Below, one piece after another: positions 10,789 to 22,900 of a stretch of DNA of 64,000 nt (its first letter is position 1; each line of letters begins with the position of its first letter). The DNA comes from Ceriagrion tenellum (Eukaryota; Arthropoda; Insecta; Odonata; Coenagrionidae): NCBI GenBank assembly GCA_963169105.1, contig OY720636.1:142467747-142531746 (forward strand). The letters run 5' to 3'. The translations under genes were made by a program, and so were the position numbers. The notes beneath the pieces were generated by a model, which was not told where the DNA came from, ran no database searches, and saw only the letters and a list, made by a program, of their open reading frames with translations.

Positions 10789-10991
10789 CACCAGGGTTGA
10801 AATTGGCAATGTAAAAATCATTGGACTTGACCGGGATTCGAACCCGGATCTCCCAATTGCCGGTCAGGTGTGCTAGCCAGTTACGCTGTAATGTAAGTAA
10901 CTGGAACACACCTGACCGGCAATTGGGAGATCCGGATTCGAACTCCGGTCAAGTCAAATGATTTTTTTCATGGCAAATTCCGACCCTGGTG
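10789..10991. mobile_element. tRNA-headed foldback: two SINE heads in inverted orientation
   Basis: A 203-bp near-palindrome with a left arm 10789-10884, a 12-bp loop and a right arm 10897-10991. Both arms end in CACCAGGG / CCCTGGTG. Each arm reads outward from the centre as a tRNA-like unit: GTAACTGG, 'ACACACCTGACCGGCAATTG', then a T-arm with perfect 5-bp stem (CCGGG TTCGAAT CCCGG in the left arm, minus strand 10831-10847; one change in the right arm at 10932-10948) and 'GGTCAAGTC'. An anticodon stem CCTGA/TTGGG with a 7-nt loop CCGGCAA can be drawn, giving GGC in the anticodon position. There is no acceptor stem, so this is a tRNA-derived SINE head and not a tRNA gene. A head-to-head pair makes two divergent pol III promoters 12 bp apart. 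Confidence 0.8.
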
Positions 10992-12320
10992 GAGAAAATG
11001 TTTTACAATAGATTATGAAACCTGTTCTTAACTAGCAGTCCATCTAGTGACAAACCTTTCCCTACCTCCAATGTTTCGAAAGATTAAGTTGTCTGCGTCT
11101 TTTGGTAATGTTCTATCGATCGAAGTAGCTATCTTCGTTGTAATGAACAGATAGTGTCCACCTCTAGCTAATGTTATTTTCCATTCAGTATAGTTATGTC
11201 AAACTAGTGCCATTGCAATCCATTTATTCTACTTTCTCCTAATGTCCCCCCCTATAATTGAATCGCCGTGAGCAAGCTGATTCACTTCATTAAGCAACAC
11301 CTTCATTCCGTCCTCCTGAAGAGGCTCTTCTTGAGACTTATCCGCGTAATCTTCCTTTAATTGAAAACAGTAAACTTCCATTTGGAGAGGAGTTAGAGAG
11401 AGAGAGAGAGAGATGTATGATCCTCACGGGATGCATAGCAGATGAGAAGACCCTTTTAATGACGCCCTCTCCTCTCCAATTCGAGAACCCCTTCTCTCAA
11501 TTCGTCGCATTTCGCGTCGTTTTTGTTGAAAGAAATCCGACCAGGTAAGCCAATGGCTTGGAAAGTTTATTGAAATTCGATGAATGCATCGCGAAAACTT
11601 CTACAGGACTTCTAAGAACTAGAAGAGATGCTTGATTAAAAAGTTTGATGACTGATTTTTTTAAAAAAATAGTGGATAACGTAACCACTTATTTAAGGTA
11701 ATTCCACCTTTTAATAAAATACCCTCTCATTCATATGCTGGAGACTTAGAGAAATACCTATCCCTCATATGATAAGAACGACGAAAAGCTATGTTTACTC
11801 CCTAATTTTATCGGGAATTGGACTCAAAACTTCATGGTGTTAAATACGGGAATGGGAGGAAAGTAAGAGAAAAATGAGTATTTATCCATCTAAGAGCAAT
11901 GGCAGTTTTGCAAACAAACGTTTATTAGAAGGAAAGGGAAAGGAAGGGAAGGTTTCAGAAAATTTCTTAAAAATGCAATGCGTGCATCTTATCCCTTTTT
12001 TTGGGTCATTACCTTATGATCGTGATCATGTAAGTCAAAGTACAATAACTCTTTAGAAATGTCGCTGTAGTCGGATCCTGTGGCTATAACAATGCATTCG
12101 CTAAAAATCTATTCTTTGAGTAATGTGCATAGTTTGTACGCGAATTTTAGGTTTCATTAGCTAACGCCTGGCATCAGCGAAAACAGGAATTTAAAAGCCA
12201 ACGAAACAAAAAGATGGTATTCTCTCTTTGTTTTGACTAGCATAGTCGTCGATGAAATCTCCTTAGCCTCATGCCCTTGCAATTCTTGGACCTGCATTTC
12301 TCCCCACACTCAAAGGAAGG
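10992..12320. other. No recognisable gene; short (AG)n
   Basis: Holds an (AG)n microsatellite at 11395-11413. Open frames (11497-11688 minus, 11874-12056 plus) are short and without motifs. Nothing else was recognised. Confidence 0.45.
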
Positions 12321-12858
12321 CTTCAGAACAGAGTACTGCATTGGGCGTACTCAGTCGGACCTAACAATCGCCTTCGAATGACGCTAGTCCGGCTACCAGC
12401 TATGCGGTAGTTTCGCCACGGCACTCCCTTTGCTAGGGTACCGTGAAGGTACCTGAGTCCAAATCGTCCGACTCGTACTGGAGCGGACTGAGCAAAAAAT
12501 GTGATTTGATCAGTTCAGAGGTAACAATTAAATCAGGAGTCGAAACTTACTTCAGAACCAACGAAAATACTTTAATAGCATCACGGAAATATAACCACTA
12601 ACACTTAAACTCGTTGCACTTAAATAACAATATCACGAAAACTAAACAAGATATCAGCAACCCAAACACACTTAGCTCGGACCAAGAGACTGGGCACCCA
12701 AGTCCGCGCCGATACGGTTGGCGAGAACATGGACGGACCATGGCGGACTTGGACGGACTTAAAGCCAAGGATGCGGACGGACTTGGACGTCCTCGCCGCC
12801 ATGCATTCAACGGTCTAGGTCCGACTGGGTACGCCCAATGCAGTACTCTGCTTCAGAA
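12321..12858. mobile_element. Non-autonomous hAT-type transposon with 8-bp TSD
   Basis: Element 12329-12850 (522 bp). The left terminus starts CAGAGTACTGCATTGGGCGT and continues ACTCAGTCGGACCT; the right terminus is its reverse complement with one mismatch (ACCCAGTCGGACCT), giving inverted ends of at least 34 bp. The flanks are identical 8-mers, CTTCAGAA at 12321-12328 and again at 12851-12858. An 8-bp target duplication with TIRs starting CAGAG is the signature of the hAT superfamily. The interior has no transposase: it carries short repeats of GGACGGACTT and only chance ORFs, so it must have been moved in trans by a full-length hAT elsewhere. Perfect TSDs suggest a fairly recent insertion. 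Confidence 0.9.
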
Positions 12859-13816
12859 CCTTCTTGACTTCCTCCAGTGATTTTTCTTTTATCTCCTCGA
12901 TGGTGTCAAATGTTCGTGTCCTTGTGCGAAGACTTGACCCATACACATCAACACATTCGGTGGAGTCCTAATCTTGGGGAGTACATGGGCGGAAAATGGA
13001 CACTTACCCGTTATCCCTGTAAAACTCACGAATGACCAGATGAGCAGTGCTCATTCAACCCGAAGTTGGTGATCGATTGAACAGTTGAAAAGGTGTGACG
13101 TAGCATCAAGTATCTCCTGTGCGTGATTGTGGATATTAATGTTTTTTTCCCAGAATATTTGGCAGGCAGAGGTAGTCTCTCGCATGAGGAGGGAATGGTG
13201 CGAGCTTAATCTCGGTGGTGCTGCGGTGCTGGGTGGCATCCTGAGAAGTGGCTCGAACCGTGCGGGTCCCGAATTCGATTTCATATAATTAAATATGTGG
13301 AATATTACAAAGTGTTTCTATTCATCGTGAATATCGACAACTTCCACCAAGTACTTCATTATGCGATTATATTCACTAGAATGTACTAAACTTTTTAGCC
13401 CACGGTTAGGTACCAAATATACCTAACTTTGAACTCCTACAGAAGAAGAGCGTTATTTCCGCCCGATAACTCGGATGTTTAGTTCCGAAGCACTGAGGGT
13501 ATTTAGGACTCGGGTTCCCGATGAGCAACAGTGGCAGTATTTATGCGGTGAATTCAGATTTCACATCGATCGTATTTTTAGAGAGGAAGACATTACTTTT
13601 TTCAATTCCGAAACCTAAGTGCCTCCCTAATGAGCAGGCGCATTCTCATGAAGCAATGCACTATTATATTATATTACAGACTATACTGTAAACTATGGTT
13701 TACATTATACCACTGCGTCCAAATTTCTTTCCCCGAACACTTCGGTGGAATCGTCCAAAAACCTCGAGATTATGAAAGCAATTGAGTTCATGGCCTTGTC
13801 GGAGGAATACAAATGT
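12859..13816. other. Mostly unrecognised; possible tRNA-like SINE near 13.2 kb
   Basis: At about 13205-13285 the sequence 'TGGTGCTGCGGTGCTGGGTG' followed by GCATCCTGAGAAGTGGCTCG and 'GTGCGGGTCCCGAATTCGAT' resembles, loosely, a tRNA-derived SINE head (A-box-like then B-box-like). The boxes deviate from consensus and no second copy is present, so I do not call it as an element. No gene elsewhere in this stretch. Confidence 0.3.
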
Positions 13817-14058
13817 GGACCCCAGAAGTCAAGGGGTCTAAGTGATATTTAAAAAAAACAAGTTAGGTACAGGAATGGGAGGTGAAACTATAAATCTTTT
13901 AGGTGGGAAAGGGATCCAAGTGATTTTCTTGATAGGTGATGCTATCTAGGGCAATGCCTCTTAACTACTTAGTGGGTTGTACCAAACATTTTCAACTTTG
14001 ACTTAAGTTTTCTCAAAACAACGATTTTGTTACTTAGACCCCTTGACTTCTGGGGTCC
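13817..14058. mobile_element. 242-bp MITE with perfect 27-bp terminal inverted repeats
   Basis: Left end 13817-13843 (GGACCCCAGAAGTCAAGGGG then TCTAAGT) and right end 14032-14058 are exact reverse complements over 27 bp. The interior is AT-rich and non-coding. The flanks contain a similar CAAAT on both sides (left ...ACAAATGT, right TCAAATA...), but the spacing is not exact, so no target-site duplication is claimed and the superfamily is open. Perfect ends imply recent activity or recent gene conversion. Confidence 0.8.
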
Positions 14059-14522
14059 TCAAATATAATACTTCCCTGAAATCAAAGAAAACTGTAAACA
14101 TGAATAAGAATGTAAATTTGACCGCGACTGACTGAGCTCTCCTGGGTCGACAAGAATTAATAGTTTTCCCCTCTGTTTATGGGACTTTGGTTTTCAAGAC
14201 GCGATACGTTTTCTCTATTAAGATCATGTTTCGTGACCTGGTCTGATGATCTGCTGCTACGACGACTGTTTGCTTATAAAAAGTCCTGGAATAAATTGAC
14301 CTGACAAGTTCATAAAAGAATATGGCTCGGAGACGCGTTAATGCAGGTATTGGTGTTTTCATCGCCACGGGCTTCAATGCCGAGATTGGGCTATGCTCTG
14401 TGTGGTAAGTTCCTTCGATAATTTACCCCGATGCTTGCTTACGCTGGAGGACGAATATATTTCCGTGTATCTTTTTAAAATTATCGGGGTCAATCGGCTA
14501 GTCAGGACGAACAATAGTAATT
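14059..14522. other. No recognisable gene
   Basis: Short motif-free open frames only (14177-14377 and 14374-14661, minus). Nothing supported. Confidence 0.4.
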
Positions 14523-15600
14523 GATAATAATAATAATAACAACGTTTATTTTCGTGGGCTACTCTTAGCCCCTGAGATAATGAAGTACAATTTTTCAAAT
14601 TAATACAATTTTGAAATTCAAAAATTAGATTAATAATACAGTGATGAAACTCAATATACAAAATCGAATTAATTATACAATGATGACAGGCAAAACAAAA
14701 AATTTTAAAAAATCATTGTAAGCTTGGAATTCGTAATACAGCCGTACATATTACTGCAGAGAGCACTACTAGGATAACATTTAAATACATGATTAAGCAT
14801 ATAAACCGTGAGGAAAAAGGTAATTAATGATAACAGTAATAATTACAAGTATAAAGTTGAATACATTCATGTTCAATAGATTAATTCTTCTTCAATATGT
14901 ATAAGGCATCCAATTTAACATTTGTTTAATTTTACTTCGTTTCAATTTTAGACAGACAACATTTTAGGATTATTTATTAGGATATCATACACCTTGGACT
15001 TGAAAGCATGGATGGATTTAATATTTTAAACTTTAGATGGTAGAGAGTTCCATACTCTAGAAGCGGTGACGGTGAAGGATTTAGTAACGTGGTGTGCTAT
15101 GTTGAGGGATGTGAAGGTATGTAGATCTTTTTTCCAGGTAAATATAGCAGATAGGTAAAGGGGATTGCGAGTGGATAAAATTTTATAAGTAAGCAGAATA
15201 ACATGGTATAAACGACGCTGTTTTAGTTTCAACCAGCGTAATTGGACGTGTCAGATATCCTATCCCATTTTTTGAGGTCATATATGTAGTGCATTGAGGA
15301 GTTCATTGTCACTTGCAATTTGTTGTTACTTTCTTCGCTGAGATTAGTAAACAGAGAAGAGCAGTAGTCTAGGTGTGGAAAAATTAATGACTGCACCAGG
15401 GTGGTTCGAATTTTGGGCGGTACTATGTTTGGTTCTATATAATTGATGTAGTATGCTCAGACATTTCTGTTTTGTGACGTGAACTTGTTTCTTCCAGTTG
15501 AGTTCCTTGTCAAATATTATTCCAAGATTTTTTACCGTTTCTTCGTACGGTATTACATGGTTTTCTATAATCATCATTTCTCTGGTCCTATTATTATTTA
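14523..15600 (-). pseudogene. LINE ORF2 C-terminus and 3' end (family E, CR1/Jockey-type)
   Basis: Read on the minus strand: 15577-15344 encodes 'ENHVIPYEETVKNLGI' and 'FDKELNWKKQV', the conserved V-K-N-L-G-I-x-x-D-x-x-L-x-W block after the RT palm. A bridge in another frame ('LSEESNNKLQV...DLKKWDR') leads to 15232-15026 'QRRLYHVILLTYKIL' and 'SFTVTASRVWNSLPSKV', the usual end of such ORF2 proteins. At least one frameshift separates the parts. A 3' untranslated region of about 480 bp follows and ends in AATAAACG then a (TTA)n tail at 14523-14543. The 5' end is missing, as is common after incomplete target-primed reverse transcription. It differs from family A in both protein and tail. No intact enzyme can be made. 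Confidence 0.85.
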
Positions 15601-18600
15601 ATTGCTAATTTCGTCGTAATTTGATTTCATTGACGGTCTAAGGGAAATTTTAAAAGCGCCTCAGAGGAGTGATGTCTCTCGTCATACAAACATGAAAAAA
15701 TAGAAACTTAGTTTTAATTTGTATGTGCATGCCATTTTCAGACTTGTTAAATAATTGCAGCGGCCAATTTTGCCACTTGATGGTAGTATTTCAAAGTGCA
15801 GGTTCTGCTTTAAACCACTCGTGTTTCCGTATTCATTCCAATTAAAATTATTGGACACTGCCCGGGCAACGGCCGAACGCGGAAATGCAGGTCTTCGCTC
15901 AATAACCTAAGCTCACTCGCTTTGTTGGTTCCACCCGTTATTTGGATAGGCGAGCGTCCAATTCCGCGAGGTCGTTTTTGTCCTTGATTGTAAATCGTAT
16001 TACAGACAGCAAAGTTTTAAACTTCGCCGTCGGTGCTGAAGAAAACTCTTCAATATTAATCCAACCTCATGCTTTGTCTCTGAATCTCTAGCTGCAGTCC
16101 TAGTATTGTTCTAAGCGCGTCTTCGTTTGTCTTCCATTCGGTCCAACGGTCGGAGCTTTATCATACATATTCACCGGATTCCAACTTCTCATATCACAAA
16201 CTTCTAAAATATATTCTCATTATTTCTTTTTACAGTTCAAATATAAAAAAATATATCCTACCATATAGATTTGAAATGAATAGGAAAATGTTATCTCCCT
16301 CTAAATGAAACTACCTCCTTGATCTCGATGTTTTTCCGCCGAAACATTCGCATCTCTGTTGAGAGCAAATTCTCCAAACTTGCTCAATGCGCGCGTAATC
16401 TATGAGGTTTCAGAAATTGAAGAATAATTTCGTTGAGAAATCAGCGTCGAGGATATTGAAGTTGCCTTTGAATGCGTGAAAACTATTTTCTATTTTTTTT
16501 AAATTGACTTCATGGCTTTTCTCTGGGAACGTGTTTGGTGAGAGAGACGGGGAATCGGCCAAATACATCTTTATATGTCGGACGTGTGGATGCTGGTATA
16601 AGGCATGAACAAATTTAGCTCAATAATTAATGTTACGTGGAAGCTTCAATTAATATGCTGTAATTAGATATTTATCAAGTTTCATCAGGCGTTGATGCAG
16701 AAATTTAAAAAAATAATCAAGATAGCTTTCGAAGAAAAATAAAGGTGTACACACAGAATTTGAAACATACAGCGGCGGAATTCGGAAGAAATTGCCCATC
16801 ACTCGGCACCTGTTCATTGATGCACTTTTAAATAAATGGAAAATGTCAGCTTTAAGAATTAATCAGTCATTGATATCAATCGCTAGCGTCAAGTGGCTTC
16901 ATAAAACCAGTCACGAGTAAAGTTTTATGCATAATTTCGCTCATAAAATGTTAATTACTTCGGAAGTAACGCCTTTCCCGGAAATCATTAGAGGAGGTGA
17001 TATTTCACAAAGTTGAATAAAAAAGGCGTGGCCTGAGCTACCAGCCACGCGATACTCGCTTGCCCATCGCGAATAACGCACGCCACCTCGTTTTCCTTCC
17101 ACAGCGAAAGAAAAAAGAAAGAAACGAACCCTCATCGTTGAAAGCATTACAAGAATACCTATTTGCTTTATACCTGAAATGGAGACACTGCCTCTGTCCA
17201 TAAGGTTGATTTTTTTTGCTTGTATCGTTAAATACCAAATTAGGTCATGCACTGAATACCAAAATGTGAGAATTCCATTGTTTATGGCACGCAATAGGTA
17301 CACGAAAATCAATGATTATGCATATTTAAAAATAAAACCAAACGACCCCCTCCTGTGCATTCAGGATTCAAAACGTTATATACATTTTGAAACAAAAACG
17401 TTATATACATTACGTTACATTACGTTACAAAACGTTTAATACATAAACAAATATACATTTTGTGGAATAATTTTCCTTCAACATTTTTCGGTTAAGTAGT
17501 AGAAAATTTGGCGGTGATCACTTGCCAATATTCTCTGCATCAATAGCTATTTTTTATAGCTTGTGTCTATTTAAATGTACTTTTCATTTAGCATTTAGTT
17601 CCTTTAATTCATAGGGGCATAGAAAATTTAAAATTATTTGTGCTTTCTACACCAAAATGTCATTTTGTTCGTTAAGTTTTTAATATCGCATCTTTAGCGA
17701 CTAGCTCTGGATTAATGATACATCGTTTTATTCATATGAGTCAATTTCCACCAATGAGGAGTGCAGTGTTTCATCGAACCAGTGGTGTTTGAAGAACTCT
17801 CTTACAATTGACCATTTAGAGACCCTGGCATGCTTGCGATTAGGGTGTAACAGATCTTATTTCCACCTGCCCCAGTGTGTGTGTGAAAAATTGAAAGTTG
17901 TAACTGTGGCAGCTATGTGTTCGTACGAAAATAAATTTTCGGATTGCAAAAATGGTTGAGGTTACGCCATCAATTCGGGTAACTTGTAATGCATTTCCTT
18001 CCTCCCCTGCTTTTGCGGCCGTTCCACACTAGGCAATTTATTGCACAAGCTAATTCATGTTTGAATTTGCATTGAAAATTGTGCAGTGTATTGCGGTGAA
18101 CTGCTAGAATGCAGGCGCAAATTCATTAACGATATATGGAAAATTAGTCCACATTATTTCCGTTTCCGCGTTCGCGCAGTTTCTGTTCTCATCAAATTGC
18201 GCAATTAAGTGCCTCGTGTAAAACAGTCTTCGTTATCCGCCAATTCCATTTGCGTTTCATGTTCCAATTCTTTGTCGAATAGTTCGCGGATCCGCCGTCA
18301 GGCGCTCACCTGAGCGCTGCCGTCGGGACAAGGACCTTCTCAAGGTCACGTTTCCCCTCCCTCGTTTCCGTCTGTACCTCACACCCCTCCCTCTTCGTCT
18401 CCATGGCTACCATCTGGTCGCAGCCCCTCCACACCCTCTGCCCCCACGATCGCTTTTTAATTTTTATTCCTTCGCGCTGAAGCAGAAAAAATAAACGGCC
18501 CTCCCTTCCCTAACTCTTTTCCATTCAGTGCTGCATCGGGAGAGAGTTCCCTGTTTCGAATATGCACGCGACCCGTCTCTTGGCGACGAGTGATTAAATG

Positions 18601-19443
18601 TATGCACGGCTCTTAATTAAGAGCGAGATTAAATGAAAACATTGCACGAATTGAAGCACACGAATGAACTCGGCGAAGAGGGCGACGGTGTTCATATGAG
18701 TGCTTCGCGGATAGATATGCGCCACGTTTGGAGAAAGACAAGCCTTTTCTTCTCCTTCCACGCATGAAAATCGACGTTTAAACGCGTCACTTACTGCCGG
18801 TCCAAAAACTACGGAGACTCAATTTCTGGTACTGATTGTAAATGAACCATACCACCAACATGAAGGAGAGTTACAACGCACTTCATCTTATATTATTTGC
18901 GTTTTATTCTGGTTTCCGATTATATTTATGACTCTCCTTCAATTTTTTATCGCCGTGGAAACAAAAAAAGTGCCGGATTTTAGCCTCTCCCAACATAACG
19001 CTCATTTTGACATTTTAAAATGAAGAAACTTCGTGTTTAACCGCAACAAAATCTTTACTCTTCGCAGTGCATGTACTGAACTTGAATTATTTTGGCGACA
19101 TTATTCACGGCGTTATGTCGGTGTTGAAAAAACTTGTAAAATGTGCAAGTCATGTACGCAATCGTCGGCGGAGTCAAGGACTTCTTTTTTCCATCCATCT
19201 GCACAGTCTTTGAACGTCTTTTGCACATTCATTCATTGTCTCTCGTATCTTATTGACGAGTCTCATTATGGACCTCCTTTCATGAAGAATTGTACGCCAC
19301 AACCCCTTCTCCGCAGTCATCCATACGTTTGTCGGTTTATGCCTGTACTGTTCGTCCCCGTTTTTCCTCGTCTCAGTATTGCTTCGGGTGAAATATGATG
19401 CTAAAAACATCCGTCACTCCACCTCCTTAAGGTAGTTTGAGAA
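15601..19443. other. No recognisable gene; small AT repeat and a GC-rich patch
   Basis: 17365-17440 has short reiterations of ACATTACGTT and 'GTTATATACATT'. 18280-18440 is GC- and pyrimidine-rich ('GCCGTCAGGCGCTCACCTGA', CCATGGCTACC), resembling the patch at 8.5-8.7 kb. The 123-codon minus frame at 16941-17312 and the 121-codon plus frame at 19033-19398 have no recognisable domain and overlap other frames. No element ends seen. Confidence 0.4.
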
Positions 19444-19976
19444 ATATCATTTTACCTAGAAATCAATGTATTTGGTCTCATTATAAAGAAACATATCTCA
19501 CCCTTTTAATGACACCCCTTACCACATTACTTTCGGAGATACTTGCCAAAAAATACCAGCCCTTTTGCATGGGAAATGGTACGTGTATGCACTCCAGAGA
19601 GACATTGTTTACAAAATGAGGAATTACTAACACTTAGATGCCGTAAAAAAACTAACAGCGTGTAGTTTGCATGTTTTCTCAACTATTTTTGTAAATTAAT
19701 CATATTGTCACCGTAATAGGTTCTTAGGTATCACCAAAAAACCTTCCGTTTTGAAGGAGTTTCAAACGCATCGCGCGACAAAAATGAGTCAAGTTAACGA
19801 CTTACCTAGATATTTTCATTTAATTACTTACGATTTCCTTCGTATAAAACTATAATATTGCACAATTAATAATACCGTATTTAGTTCATGTGTCCTACAG
19901 CTAGTGAAATTAAAACGTATAGTTCGAATATGGTCTCTATTATTACTAGGGAACTATGTTGCTCGGAATACCTTAA
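19444..19976 (+). repeat. Dispersed 0.54-kb repeat, copy 1
   Basis: Aligns over its full length with 40472-41016 in the same orientation. Shared blocks include TTTGGTCTC, 'AGTACCAGCCCTT'-like, 'ATGGTACGTGTATGCACTCC' then AGAGAGA, 'GTGTAGTTTG', 'TCAACTATTTTTG', 'CCGTTTTGA.GGAGTTTCAAA', 'AATGAGTCAAGTT' and 'TGGTCTCTAT/TGGTATCTAT'. Both copies start ATATCATTTTAC and end CCTTAA. No inverted ends, no long shared reading frame and no target duplication were seen, so the class is unknown. Confidence 0.8.
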
Positions 19977-22900
19977 TCCACTTATTCGCCTAATTGATGT
20001 CCTTCCGTTTGTTATGTTCTCCTTATTATTTAGATATTGCAGTTATGCGCTGATTCGTGTCATTAAACAAAAACTACATCTCTAACAACGGCAAAGAGTT
20101 AACTTCAAATCGGTGAAAAGCATGTGGAAATCAATGATCAGCTATCCGCAGTTCCTCTTTTAGTCGCAAATTTGTAGTTCGAAATCTCACAGGAAAGTGG
20201 GGACTGCCTGTATTCCTCTTACATGTCTCCCTTTTTCATCAATCATGTCTATATCTCTTATTTTTCGATTCTCTTTCCAATCTCCCTGAAGGGACCAAGA
20301 AAGGAAGGTCACTCAGTTCATACTTTTCGTCCGGGGAAACATTGTTTCCAAATGTTTTCAGCTCCAACCCGTTCCTAACCCAAAATTCCTTCTTTTGCCT
20401 TAATATTTTACTAAGGCAAAATTAATTATCGTTGTTATTTACCATTAACGTTAATTACCATTTTCGTTGGTTTTTATGTGGATTTAAATTTGGTGTTTCC
20501 AACGCTTTAAATCCCCATGCTCCTAAAAATTTAGCATGATCTCGTGCCCCTTTCAGTTATAATTTTTTAAATTATAAAAGTCAGGTTGGGAAAAATAAAT
20601 TTGTGTCATCATTTTTTTTTGTACGAACAACAATGGAACTTATGGACTATATAAAATATTCCTTCAGATTCGACTTTGCCTAATCCCTAATAAAATATTA
20701 CATTTTCTCTCTGGAAAGTTATCACTTAATTTCAAATGTTCATGCGCCAATTTAAATGTAGTGACCCTTTTTTCCTGTTAATTTCTGAATTTATTTTCAA
20801 AATCTGACATTCTGTTTATTTTACCCGCTCAATATTCTATAACATCCCAGTACAATAGTCACGGGATGTCATCGATTAATTCGTGATACTTCTGGAAGTT
20901 TCTCAAATGACGTGAATGCGAAACACAAATAAATAATTAACAAATGAAGTCGATCTCAATTTGCGGGGAAGCACAAAACAACAAATCTGACTCCTATTTT
21001 CAATGCCTCAAAATTAACCATATTGGGCCAAGAAAATAGAGCGTTGAAACGCACTACAATTCACTGACAATCTCATTCTCTTGAATAGGGAAAAAAGAGG
21101 GCTTTTCCATTCTTTACTTGGTCTTTAAAAATCGAAATATTAATCCTTAATATAGTATAGAAGAACCCTTTTACATAAATAAAAAACTGAAATGTTATAT
21201 CGCCCCCTTGGAATGCCATCTCGAACTCCGGAGGTGATCACGCACTCCTGGTTGGGATATCCGGGTTTGCATTTATTGCACGCATCATTTTCCTCTCGTG
21301 ACATGGAGTTACGTGGATAAGTAAATGGAATCTCAATTCCGCCAAACTTAATAAACTCTTTGGCTTATCCCTTCTCATTCGTCCCAGGCCCAAGGCCTAA
21401 GCTCATTTAGCTCTTATCTTTTTTTTACCATGAGTGAATGTCCATGATCATCATGAAACACCCATGTCCACATACGCTACGTTTGTGCCTTCAGGCGCCT
21501 ACTTGAATGAGCCGAAAGAAGAAACTCGTGTATTGAAATCACATTCAATTCCGAATCCTGGAAGCATGAAGGTTACTTTCAGTGGTTGCCTTCTCCGGTT
21601 CCGTGTGAAGATCACTTTAGGAGACATACGCAGTCCGTCCTCTGGGAAATAAAAATGTCGATGACCTTCCGTTCCATGAATGCCAATTCCGAAGTGTTGA
21701 TTCTTCCTCCGGCCGTCCTCCATTCTCTAGTAAATAATCATTGCTTATACTAATCTGGCCACGCCTGATTCTTCCGTCTTGCCCACTCTCCCACTAACCC
21801 ATAATGGACAAGAAATTAGTCTATCGTTGAGATAGTAGTTTTTACTCCTTGACATCGAATAATCGAGGTTTTTTTAAACATCATTAGTACTATTTAAAGT
21901 ATGCTGTGGCCTGAATTCGGCTCACCGTACGTTTTGGGATATTAACGCTATTAACTGCTATTGTCGTTTTTCCCTGAGACTGAAGGTCCTGGCTATAAGG
22001 ACCAGTTATTGAAGCCATTGCAAAGGAGTCAGCTACATTAAAGAATAATCATGGGAAATATAGAGTTCAGCGGAAAATTTTGATAGTGTTTTTTTTGTTT
22101 GAAATTTTATCTCTTACGTGCGAGTGAATGCTTTTTTATTGCAAACCAATTTAAGTCTTCAGCTTTACTTCCTTCTGCTACCACTATTCAAATCGAAATG
22201 TTTGTATCCCCATTTCTCCAATCCTATTTCAAAACTTTCTACCGTATTGAAAAAAACTCCAACATCATAATAGATAATGCCTTGATGACAACCCGATGTG
22301 TTGTAAGCCTTGGACGGTGTCAATTGAAGACAGAGTTGGAATTATACTCTTGTTTATTTTCTTACGTCGCGGATGTTAAGGCAGATCCACCGAGAGAGGA
22401 TACCATTTTAATATTAACTTTACGAATACATCACGTCACTTCGTAGAAGAACCTTATGTTATAATTTGTATTAAAATATAATTTGTACTTTTCCATTTCA
22501 ATGAATATGAACAATGCATTTCGCAGCTTGCTTCAGTTGCTTGACGATCCAGCACACAGCAAAACGCGTTGGACTCAATAATTAACCGTGGGAAATTACG
22601 GTTCATATTTCAATATGGATTCAGATAAGTCAATTAATTTATGTTATGGATACTTATGGAATAATACGTACTCTAATAGATATGAACAGTATAATGTCAC
22701 CTTTCCGATCTATTTTACTGGAAAACTACTTTTGAAATTACATGGTGCTCTATGAAAGGATAGATAAAAAAGTGCGGAAGAACATTATTTTTATATCCAT
22801 TATGATAATTGCCACCTTCATGGAAAACTGTTTTTAAGAAGCGAAAAAAATCGGAAGATTGATTAGAAATAAAAATTTATATTATTGTCATTTTTTAGAG

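Noticed and set aside
10822..10895. Functional tRNA gene (GGC anticodon position) in the foldback arm
   Set aside because: T-arm and anticodon arm can be drawn, but there is no acceptor stem, the base before the anticodon is C instead of U, and the copy is part of a repeated palindrome.
13205..13285. tRNA-derived SINE head
   Set aside because: A and B boxes are poor, with no tail, TSD or second copy.
22099..22446. 115-codon plus frame
   Set aside because: No domain, no signal sequence pattern that persists, AT-rich; no homologous copy in the window.
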